Shown here: positions 6,757 to 13,257 of the stretch, piece after piece
How the letters are laid out: the number at the start of each line of letters is the position of its first letter
Numbering within the stretch: the first letter of the stretch is position 1
DNA from: an uncultured Clostridia bacterium
GTDB taxonomy: Bacteria > Bacillota > Clostridia > TANB77 > CAG-508
DNA length: 13,257 nt
NCBI GenBank assembly: GCA_947629965.1
Contig: CANRFS010000025.1
Coordinates: 1-13,257 of the forward strand
Direction: 5' to 3'
The notes under the pieces: model-generated
What the model was told of the DNA's origin: nothing
Seen by the model: the letters and a program-made list of their open reading frames with translations, nothing else
The model's database searches: none
Program-made: the position numbers and the translations under genes

Positions 6757-7810
6757 TTACAAATCCAAATTCAAAAACCAAAAAGTGTTTAAAAATATGT
6801 AAGTATAAAATGCTGCAAATGTCCCCTGTAAGAGCTTTCCTATGATATAAGGTTTAATAGAAATTTTTGCTTTTGACGTTATACTTAAAATTTGAAGTGT
6901 TATAGAAATTCCTCCAAATCCAAGTAAAAATGCACAAATTATTACATTTATTGAAATGGATCTATTGTTAATCATTGCTATATTGCATACTCCATTAGTA
7001 AGTTCTAATAGTCCAGTGATAATACCTTCAGAATAAGATGTGGGAATTCTTAAGGCATTAAGAACAGGTTTTATAAAATCTGAAACAGTATGTAAAATGC
7101 CACTGCTTTTGAATATAGATATTATAACTGAGAATAAAACAATAAATCCACCAATTAGAAATATAGTATTAATTGCACTCATTATAGAATTTGCTAATAC
7201 TTCTCCAAGATTTGATAATGAAATCTTAGAAGGCATGGTATTAGAATTTTCTTGAAGCAGTGCAGTTCTTTTTTTTCTACCGGTTTTCCACCATCTAAAC
7301 AAAAAACCTACAGTAAGACAAGCTAAAATATGAGTAATAAATAGTAAAATCCCTGTATTCGTATCTTTGAATAACCCTATGCCTACAGTACCTATTATAA
7401 AAAGTGGTCCAGAATTATTAGTAAATGCAATTAATCTTTCAGCTTCTTCATTAGTGCAAATTCCTTGACTTTTAAAATTTGAAACTATTTTTGCACCCAT
7501 TGGATAGCCGCTAACAATACCCATTATAAAAGGAAAAGCTCCTTCGCCTGGTACATTAAAAATTGGTCGCATAAATTTATTTAATAATTTTCCTAAAATC
7601 GAAATAACATTAGTATATCCGCAAAAGTTCTGTTGCAATAAAGAAAGGAAGTAAAGATGGAACAACAGAATTAGCCCATAAAGCGAGTCCAGTTTTTGCA
7701 GAAGAAAGATTTGAATTAGAAAATATTAGTAAGAAAATAGTGAATAAGCAAATGCAGGTAGGAATAAAAATTTTTTTTAACTTAAACACAAATATTTTCA
7801 TTTTATACAT
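6757..7810 (-). CDS. ylbJ: Sporulation integral membrane protein YlbJ-like, read through a +1 shift at CGG
   Basis: YlbJ is a sigma-E-controlled membrane protein with nucleoside-recognition (Gate) domains, needed for sporulation in Bacillus. The start at 7810 follows AGAGGTG on the minus strand. The first frame gives an N-terminal helix and WANSVVPSLLPFFIATELL up to residue 63, then CGG at 7621-7619 and a stop three codons later. Skipping the C at 7621 and reading GGA gives GYTNVISILGKLLNKFMRPI, then FNVPGEGAFPFIMGIVSGYP and MGAKIVSNF, the YlbJ signature. AERLIAFTNNSGPLFIIG and several further helices follow. The joined protein has 350 residues against about 400 in Bacillus. The second frame offers an ATG at 7665, but that lies upstream of the join and I see no ribosome site, so it is not a separate gene. 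Confidence 0.88.
7618..7621 (-). other. +1 frameshift site CGG-A in ylbJ
   Basis: On the minus strand the zero frame reads GAA CTT TTG CGG ATA TAC TAA. The continuing frame reads CTT TTG, skips C7621, then GGA TAT ACT AAT. The join falls between the conserved P.LLPF...ELL segment and the RPIFNVPG segment. YlbJ proteins vary here, so the exact residue at the join is less constrained than in pyrF. Confidence 0.8.
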
Positions 7811-7949
7811 GCTTGCACCTCTAAAACATATATATTAAATATATAGAAATATATGTTATGAATTATTTAAATAATATATTAATAGTAGACAAATTGTATA
7901 AATAATGTTATAGTATGAAGAGTACTGAGTCTATAGAAAGGATTGCAAG
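7811..7949. other. Divergent intergenic region between ylbJ and the pyrophosphorylase
   Basis: This 139-base AT-rich spacer must hold promoters for both directions. The minus-strand ribosome site of ylbJ lies at its left edge and the plus-strand promoter candidate at its right. I see no riboswitch or RNA gene in it. Confidence 0.5.
7886..7914 (+). promoter_or_regulatory. Candidate sigma-A promoter for the pyrophosphorylase gene
   Basis: TAGACA (7886-7891) and TATAGT (7909-7914) are separated by exactly 17 bases, 35 bases before the gene start. Each box differs from consensus by one base. Confidence 0.55.
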
Positions 7950-9210
7950 ATGGAAAAAAATTATAATAAAGCAATAGAGATATTAAAAAAATATCATCAA
8001 GAGCATATTATAGAATACATAGATAAGGCTGATACAGAATTAAAAAACGAGTTAATAAAGCAAGTATTAGAAATAGATTTTGATGAATTAAAAGAATTAT
8101 ATGAAAAAACATTTGAAGAATTATATGTAGATTTAGAAGAATTGAGTCCGATATCAGGAGTTAATCCAGATAAATTGAGCAAAAAAGAATTAGAAGATTA
8201 CGAAAAAATCGGAGCAAGCATTATAAAAAATAATAAATTTGCAGTTGCAACAATGGCGGGCGGACAGGGAACAAGGCTTCGGATATCCAAAGGCTAAAGG
8301 TACATACAAAATTAATTTTGAAAATGGAAGTAAATATCTATTCGAAATAATAATAGATACATTAAAAAGAGCAAATAATCAATATAATGTTATTATACCT
8401 TGGTATATTATGACTAGCAACGAAAATAATGAAGAAACAGTTAGTTTTTTAGAAAAAAATGATTATTTTGGGTATCCAAATGAGTATGTGTATATTTTTA
8501 AACAGGAAAATTTGCCTTTATTAGATGAAAATGGCAAATTATTAATTGATAAAAATGGGCTTATAAAAGAGAACTCAAATGGAAATGGTGGAATATTTAA
8601 TTCTATGCTAAAAAAAGGAGCAATAAAGGATATGGATAAAAGAGGCATAGAATGGTTATTTATAGGGTCTGTAGATAATATTTTACAAAAACATGTAGAT
8701 GTTTTATTATTAGGATTGACAGCATCTAAAGACAAACAAATAGGAACTAGAACTGTTTTAAAAAGAAGTCCAGAAGAAAGGGTTGGAGTTCTTTGCAAGC
8801 AAAATAAAAAAATAAAAGTAATAGAATACACTGAATTACCAGATGATATAGCTAGAATAACAGATGAAAATGGCGAATTAGTTTTTGGAGAATCACATAT
8901 AATGTGTAATTTATTCAATATAAATGCTGTAAAAAGAGCCAGTACGAAAGAACTAGAATATCATGTGGCATTAAAAAAAAGCAATTATTTAGATAAAGAT
9001 GGTCACTTAGTAGAACCAAAAAAAGAAAATGTATATAAATTTGAAAAGTTTATTTTTGATAGCTTTAAACTATTTGATGATATTGCAATACTTAGAGGTA
9101 AAAGAGAAGAAGATTTTGCCCCTGTAAAGAATAAAAAAGGAGAAGATAGTCCAGAAACTGCCAAAAAACTATATGAAAACTATTGGAAAAAGAGAAAAAA
9201 TATGATATAG
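7950..9210 (+). CDS. UDP-N-acetylhexosamine pyrophosphorylase (UAP1-like), read through a +1 shift at CGG
   Basis: This UDPGP-family uridylyltransferase resembles eukaryotic UAP1, which makes UDP-GlcNAc or UDP-GalNAc from UTP and the sugar 1-phosphate. The start at 7950 follows AGAAAGGA. The first frame ends within the nucleotide-binding signature MAGGQGTRL (residues 102-110), where CGG occurs at 8280-8282 and a stop follows three codons later. Skipping C8280 gives GGQGTRLGYPKAKGTYKI, the expected UAP motif with no residue gained or lost. Family blocks follow in order: IPWYIMTS, NGNGGIF, DMDKRGIEWLFIGSVDN, RSPEERVGV and KFEKFIFDSF. The joined protein has 419 residues, somewhat shorter than eukaryotic UAP1. 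UDP-glucose pyrophosphorylase activity cannot be excluded. Regulation by its own promoter is likely. Confidence 0.9.
8280..8283 (+). other. +1 frameshift site CGG-A in the pyrophosphorylase gene
   Basis: Zero-frame codons are AGG CTT CGG ATA TCC AAA GGC TAA. The continuing frame reads AGG CTT, skips C8280, then GGA TAT CCA AAG. The restored residue is the conserved final Gly of GGQGTRLG. The sequence CGGATAT is shared with the ylbJ site. Confidence 0.87.
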
Positions 9211-9211
9211 T

Positions 9212-9233
9212 AATAATATGTTATATTATTTTT
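9212..9233 (+). terminator. Weak AT-only terminator after the pyrophosphorylase gene
   Basis: AATAATAT (9212-9219) pairs perfectly with ATATTATT (9223-9230) around GTT, followed by TTT. The stem has no G-C pairs, so termination may be partial and the WG-repeat gene may be partly cotranscribed. Confidence 0.5.
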
Positions 9234-9277
9234 AGAATAGATACAAAAATTCAAAGAATTTTTGGGGAGGAGCATAA

Positions 9278-10798
9278 ATGGACTCAAATAGAAGCAGAGG
9301 CAGGAGATATGATGAGAAACCAAAATTAAATATTAAAAAAGTGTTAGGAGTAATTATTGCTTTAGCAGTAGTAATTATGATTATCATATCAATTGTCAAT
9401 ATAGTAAAGACAAGCAATAAAAAAGTAGAAATAAAAAATTATTTATATTATACAGCATACGAGAATGGTAAATTCGGAGTAATAAATAATTATGGAGAAA
9501 CAGTTATAGAACCAGCTTATGACGAAATGATTATAATACCAAATAAATCTAAAGCTATATTTATATGTGTATACGATGTTGATGATATAAACGGAACGTA
9601 TAAAACAAAAGCTATCAACGAAAAAAACGAAGAAATTTTAACAGGTTATGATAAAATAGAAGCTATAGATAATTCAGATTCAAAACATAATATTTGGTAT
9701 GAAGACAATGTGTTAAGAGTAAGCAAAGATGGCAAATATGGAATGATAGATTTTGAAGGAAAAGAACTTTTGCCATGTGAATATAGCCAAATAAAAGCAT
9801 TAGATGGAACTACAAACAATTTTATTGTAAAAAAAGACGATAAGGTTGGACTAGTAAATGAAAAGGGACAGATAATAATAAAGACAGAATATAAAAATAT
9901 ACGTACTTTAAAGGAAGGATATAAAGAGCAATACATAATTATAAATCAAGATAATAATTATGGAATAATCAGTACAAATGGAACAGTTGTAATTGAGCCA
10001 ACATATCAAGAAATTAAATATTTAGGAAGTTCAACTATATTTGGAATAAAACAAGATGATACATGGAAATTATTTGATACACAAGAAAATAAAGTTTTAA
10101 TAGATTCTGGATATGAAGATTTTGTAGAAGTAAGATCTGACAATATAGTAGTAAAAAAAGATGGAAAATATGGTATTGTAACTAAAGCTAATGAGGTTAA
10201 AATAGAGCCACAATACGAAGATTTAAAATACGCCTTTTCTATTTACTATATAGCTAAAAAAGATGGGAAATATGGTATCATTAACTTAGAGAATGAAACA
10301 GTAAAAGAATTTGAATATAAAAATATGATATATATTGAAAATGGCGGATTTATTGAGGCAGACAAAACAGATACAGAAACTGTTATATTAGATAACAATT
10401 TAGGTCAAAAAATTAGTGGAATAGTATCAGAAATAAATACTGATATTGGTTATATTAAAGTATTTACGAATGACGAATACAAATATTATAACTTTAAATT
10501 AGAAGAGAAAAAATCATCAGATGTATTAACATCAAATACATTATTCTTAAGTAAAAAAGATGGAAAATATGGGTATGTGGATAAATCAGGTAATGTAGTA
10601 GTAGATTATATTTATGATGATGGTACAGAGCAAAATTCAAATGGATTTGCAGCTGTAAAAAAAGCTGGAGCATGGGGAAGCATAGATAAAATAGGAGCTG
10701 TTTGCCAGGAATTATCAGTTAATTTAGATAACAATATATATACAGATTTTATTGGAACATGGCATTTAAATGATAGTGGACTATATTATCAAAAATAA
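9278..10798 (+). CDS. Membrane-anchored WG-repeat protein
   Basis: The 506-residue protein has a short basic cytoplasmic N-terminus, one transmembrane helix at about residues 22-43, and an outer region of about 450 residues made of WG (KWG) beta-repeats. The repeat unit is K-D-G-K-[YF]-G-[IVYM]-[IV]-x5-G-x-x-[IV]-[IV]-x5-Y-[DEK]. Clear copies start at GKFGVI, GKYGMI, DKVGLV, NNYGII, GKYGIV, GKYGII and GKYGYV, with degenerate copies around TWKLFD and AWGSID. WG repeats are thought to form solenoid or propeller surfaces for binding, and no enzymatic residues are visible. The start follows TTGGGGAGGAG. A strong terminator follows directly, so this is the end of its transcript. Confidence 0.88.
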   Translation: MDSNRSRGRRYDEKPKLNIKKVLGVIIALAVVIMIIISIVNIVKTSNKKVEIKNYLYYTAYENGKFGVINNYGETVIEPAYDEMIIIPNKSKAIFICVYDVDDINGTYKTKAINEKNEEILTGYDKIEAIDNSDSKHNIWYEDNVLRVSKDGKYGMIDFEGKELLPCEYSQIKALDGTTNNFIVKKDDKVGLVNEKGQIIIKTEYKNIRTLKEGYKEQYIIINQDNNYGIISTNGTVVIEPTYQEIKYLGSSTIFGIKQDDTWKLFDTQENKVLIDSGYEDFVEVRSDNIVVKKDGKYGIVTKANEVKIEPQYEDLKYAFSIYYIAKKDGKYGIINLENETVKEFEYKNMIYIENGGFIEADKTDTETVILDNNLGQKISGIVSEINTDIGYIKVFTNDEYKYYNFKLEEKKSSDVLTSNTLFLSKKDGKYGYVDKSGNVVVDYIYDDGTEQNSNGFAAVKKAGAWGSIDKIGAVCQELSVNLDNNIYTDFIGTWHLNDSGLYYQK

Positions 10799-10831
10799 AT
10801 TAGAAAAAGGGGATATACCCCTTTTTTCTAA
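10799..10831 (+). terminator. Strong intrinsic terminator after the WG-repeat gene
   Basis: TTAGAAAAAGGGG pairs with CCCCTTTTTTCTAA across an ATATA loop, with one extra T bulged. The G-C core next to the loop and the T run make this a convincing terminator. The mirrored A run allows function in both directions. Confidence 0.85.
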
Positions 10832-10851
10832 AACTAAAGAAGGTAAAATTA

Positions 10852-12111
10852 ATGGAACTAAAGTTAAAGTATCAATATACATATTTTATAAAGCCATTTT
10901 TAATTAAAGAAAACAAGTACGAAAAATATTTATTCAGTTTAATAAATAATAAAAATTGTAAATTAAAAATATTTGAAAAAGAAAGAGATATTAATTTATA
11001 CACATATTTTATTCAAAATACAAGAGAATACTTTTTCCCAACATTTTCTTTAAATAGAAATGATATAAGTAATTTTGATAAATTAAATAATAAAGTAAAG
11101 GCAAAGATTTTATCTAAATATCATTGTAATATTTTTGAGTATAATTTTGAAACAAAAGCACAAGGCAAGATTAATGATGAGAGCGGAATATTCTTTAATA
11201 TTGATAAAATGGAGATAATTTGTTTTGATACAGGAGAGTGTTTTTTAGCAATAAAAACAAATATAGAAAATAGTGATAAATTTTCTGACCTACTAAATTT
11301 TAATTATAGATTTAAGGAAATAAATTCTGATTATTCAAAATTAAGAGACTTTACAAATATAAAAATACAAACAGATAAATTTGGTAATATGAGTGAACTT
11401 TCAGATTTTATAGACAGTATAATAGGTGTAAATAATAATACTAAAGAATTAAAAGACATCGATTTATATAATAAAAGATTTTTTGTTTATACTTATTCGT
11501 GCATAGATCAAGACAATTGGAATGCAGAAGAGGATTTTCAAAACTTGCAAAGTGATTTCTTAAAATATAGTAATGTATTATCAAATAATAATACTTTAGA
11601 TTTTACTACTAATGAATTTGATAAAACAATACAAATGATAGAGCAATTTAAATATTCAAGATTTGGATTTACAAAATATAGTGCAAGTTTAATGACTTCT
11701 AGCATCGAAATTAGTAATTATACTACATTATTATTTGATTATGAAAATGAATATCTATATACCTTAATTATCAGTTTATATCAACGAATTTTCTTAAAAA
11801 AGCTAGAAGATAAATTTAAGAGTAAAAAAGATATTGATAGTGTAAGAGATAAATTTACAAAATTTACAAAACAAATATGGTTAAACGAGATTACAAATTC
11901 ATCAATTGGAACTGTTTTTTATAATAAGTGGAAAGAAATATTTGAACTTCAAGAGATATATGATGAGATAAAAAATAAATATGATGTAATATATAAAGAG
12001 TCTAATATAGAAAGTAATAACAAGATTAATAAAATTATATTAGTAGTTTTAGCAATATCTTTATTGCTAAACATAGTTAATTTTATTGCTTTGTTTAATC
12101 TAGGAGGATGA
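10852..12111 (+). CDS. Hypothetical protein with C-terminal transmembrane helix
   Basis: I do not recognise the family of this 419-residue protein. There is no signal peptide. The body is rich in Asn, Lys, Phe and Tyr, with helical, possibly coiled stretches in its last third (for example LYQRIFLKKLEDKF and EIFELQEIYDEIKNKYDVIY). A single hydrophobic helix near residues 394-416 (IILVVLAISLLLNIVNFIAL) is followed by only a few residues, so it is probably a tail-anchored protein with its bulk in the cytoplasm. The C-terminal layout loosely recalls CorA-like proteins, but there is no GMN motif and only one helix. The start follows AGAAGG. Its end holds the ribosome site of acpS, one base away, so the two are cotranslated. 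Confidence 0.75.
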   Translation: MELKLKYQYTYFIKPFLIKENKYEKYLFSLINNKNCKLKIFEKERDINLYTYFIQNTREYFFPTFSLNRNDISNFDKLNNKVKAKILSKYHCNIFEYNFETKAQGKINDESGIFFNIDKMEIICFDTGECFLAIKTNIENSDKFSDLLNFNYRFKEINSDYSKLRDFTNIKIQTDKFGNMSELSDFIDSIIGVNNNTKELKDIDLYNKRFFVYTYSCIDQDNWNAEEDFQNLQSDFLKYSNVLSNNNTLDFTTNEFDKTIQMIEQFKYSRFGFTKYSASLMTSSIEISNYTTLLFDYENEYLYTLIISLYQRIFLKKLEDKFKSKKDIDSVRDKFTKFTKQIWLNEITNSSIGTVFYNKWKEIFELQEIYDEIKNKYDVIYKESNIESNNKINKIILVVLAISLLLNIVNFIALFNLGG

Positions 12112-12112
12112 C

Positions 12113-12496
12113 ATGAGAGTGCTTTGTGGAACAGACATAATAGAAATAAGCAGGATAAAAGAGTCAATAGAAAGGTCAGGTAGTACTTTCACGAATATGA
12201 TATTTACACCAAACGAAATAGAATATTGTGAAAGTAGGAAAGGCGCAAAATATACTCATTATGCAGGTAGATTTGCAGCAAAAGAGGCCATATTTAAGGC
12301 AGTTTCATCATTGCTAAAAAATAAATTTGATATTTCTTGGCATAATGCTGAGGTTATTAATGATGAAAATGGAAATCCAAAGGTTAAATTTTTAAATATA
12401 AAATTTGATGAAATAAAAGATATAGATATATCAATATCACATTGCAGAGAGTATGCTGTTGCAACGGTAATATTAATTACAGAAAAAGAGGATTAG
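12113..12496 (+). CDS. acpS: Holo-[acyl-carrier-protein] synthase
   Basis: AcpS transfers 4'-phosphopantetheine from CoA to the serine of acyl carrier protein, activating it for fatty acid synthesis. The 127-residue length is typical. The magnesium-binding GTDIIEISRI (Asp8) and GRFAAKEAIFKA (Glu58) are intact, and the C-terminal ISISHCREYAVATV matches the family. The start is set by AGGAGG at 12103-12108, which lies inside the end of the preceding gene; the start codon is one base beyond that gene's stop. tatD begins 2 bases after its stop, so it is part of a tight operon. Confidence 0.96.
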   Translation: MRVLCGTDIIEISRIKESIERSGSTFTNMIFTPNEIEYCESRKGAKYTHYAGRFAAKEAIFKAVSSLLKNKFDISWHNAEVINDENGNPKVKFLNIKFDEIKDIDISISHCREYAVATVILITEKED

Positions 12497-12498
12497 AG

Positions 12499-13257
12499 AT
12501 GGAATTTTTTGATTCACATGCACACTATAATGATGAAAAGTTTGATGATGATAGAGATAAATTAATAAAAGAAATATATAAAGATGGGATTACAAAAATA
12601 GTTAATGCTGCATATAGCCTAGAATCTTCTAAGAAAGCTTTAAAAATAGCCAAAAATTATGATTTTATGTATGCAACAGCAGGAATTTCACCAAATGATA
12701 TAGATGATTTTGAAGAAAGTAACTTAAACGAAATAGAAAAATTAGCAGAAAATGAGAAGATAGTTGCAATTGGAGAAATAGGACTAGATTATCATTGGAA
12801 TACAGAAAACAAAGTGTTGCAAAAACATGTATTTAAATCTCAAATAGAAATAGCAAATAGATTAAATCTTCCTATTGTAATACATACAAGAGAAGCAATT
12901 TATGACACATTAGATATTTTAAAAAATAATAAATGTAATAAAAATGGAGTATTTCATTGTTGTCCTCTAAATGTAGACTTAGTAAGAGAGGGCTTAAAAC
13001 TAGGATTTTATATTTCATTTGCAGGACCTATAACATTTAAAAATTCTAAGAATGCAGATGAAGTAATAAAAATGGTTCCATTAGATAAAATATTAATAGA
13101 AACAGATTCTCCGTATCTTTCGCCAGAACCACTTAGAGGCAAAAGAAATGATTCTAGAAATGTAAAATATATGGCACAAAAAATAGCAGATATAAAAAAT
13201 ATGAGCTTAGAGCAAATAGCAAAAGTGACATACAATAATGACAAAGAAATATTTAAA
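12499..13257 (+). CDS. tatD: TatD-family metal-dependent hydrolase (partial, 3' end beyond window)
   Basis: The frame opens at ATG 12499 and is still open at the last base after 253 residues; the family is usually 250-260 residues, so only a few residues are missing. TatD enzymes are metal-dependent DNA hydrolases with a TIM-barrel fold. Metal ligands are visible: DSHAHY (His7, His9), GEIGLDY (Glu93), HTREA (His129), FHC (His153) and ETDSPYL (Asp203), followed by the typical EPLRGKRN. Two positions vary: the usual G-x-H-P is GISP here, and HCFSG is HCCPL. A possible ribosome site, AGAGGA, lies in the end of acpS. Orthologues are also called YcfH or YabD; the exact subgroup is not resolved. 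Confidence 0.93.
   Translation, partial: MEFFDSHAHYNDEKFDDDRDKLIKEIYKDGITKIVNAAYSLESSKKALKIAKNYDFMYATAGISPNDIDDFEESNLNEIEKLAENEKIVAIGEIGLDYHWNTENKVLQKHVFKSQIEIANRLNLPIVIHTREAIYDTLDILKNNKCNKNGVFHCCPLNVDLVREGLKLGFYISFAGPITFKNSKNADEVIKMVPLDKILIETDSPYLSPEPLRGKRNDSRNVKYMAQKIADIKNMSLEQIAKVTYNNDKEIFK

Noticed and set aside
7610..7665. Separate genes starting at ATG 7665 (minus) and ATG 8239 (plus)
   Set aside because: Both starts lie upstream of the join points in the wrong frame for the family sequence, lack ribosome binding sites, and would produce proteins whose first residues match nothing while the N-terminal domain sits in the other frame.
933..8282. Reassignment of CGG to another amino acid (for example Trp or Gln) without a frame change
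   Set aside because: Reading CGG as any single amino acid in frame still leads to stop codons 3 to 11 codons later and loses the conserved downstream domains. Only a +1 change restores them.
933..8283. The three split genes as simple sequencing errors or pseudogenes
   Set aside because: Random errors favour homopolymers and hit any codon. All three events here are the same direction, all are at CGG, the window's only in-frame CGGs, and the rest of each gene is intact. A motif-specific base-calling artefact remains possible and is named as a refuting test.
9278..10798. Internal DNA repeats in the WG-repeat gene as a mobile or tandem repeat element
   Set aside because: The repetition is at protein level, with divergent codons between units, and is fully explained by the WG-repeat fold.
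1..13257. tRNA, rRNA, CRISPR array, transposase or integrase
   Set aside because: I found no cloverleaf-like or rRNA-like sequence, no regularly spaced repeats and no protein with transposase or recombinase motifs.

Overview
The window is AT-rich DNA from a low-GC, probably endospore-forming Firmicute of the Clostridia type. The evidence is strong AGGAGG-type ribosome binding sites, heavy use of AGA and ATA codons, a class 1B dihydroorotate dehydrogenase with its PyrK partner, a type 2 OMP decarboxylase and a YlbJ sporulation membrane protein. I cannot name the genus.

Layout. Positions 1-2852 are the 3' part of a pyrimidine operon: the end of pyrC, then pyrF, pyrK and pyrD. A promoter-like site, a strong hairpin and two small GGGA/TCCC hairpins lead into pyrG (3063-4658), so UMP synthesis is followed by CTP synthesis. 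Positions 4659-6650 look like a small inserted island: a zinc-ribbon membrane protein, then a 57-residue basic protein paired with a GNAT-like acetyltransferase, which resembles a toxin-antitoxin pair. The island is bounded by a second, diverged copy of the last 14 codons of pyrG (6654-6695). Then comes ylbJ on the minus strand. After it, on the plus strand, come a eukaryote-like UDP-N-acetylhexosamine pyrophosphorylase, a membrane-anchored WG-repeat protein, an unrecognised tail-anchored protein, acpS, and a TatD-family nuclease that runs off the window.

Main observation. Three genes (pyrF, ylbJ and the pyrophosphorylase) are each split by one +1 frame change, and all three changes fall exactly on an in-frame CGG codon followed by A. 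By my manual scan these are the only three in-frame CGG codons among about 4,050 codons in the window, while about 26 other CGG trinucleotides lie out of frame without consequence. At each site, skipping the C and reading GGA (Gly) restores the family sequence. In pyrF and the pyrophosphorylase this happens inside a core active-site motif with no residue gained or lost. The reading frames are otherwise intact. This fits a lineage in which CGG has no normal decoder and acts as a +1 frameshift signal, or in which CGGN is read as a four-base glycine codon. Random sequencing error or independent gene decay fits poorly.
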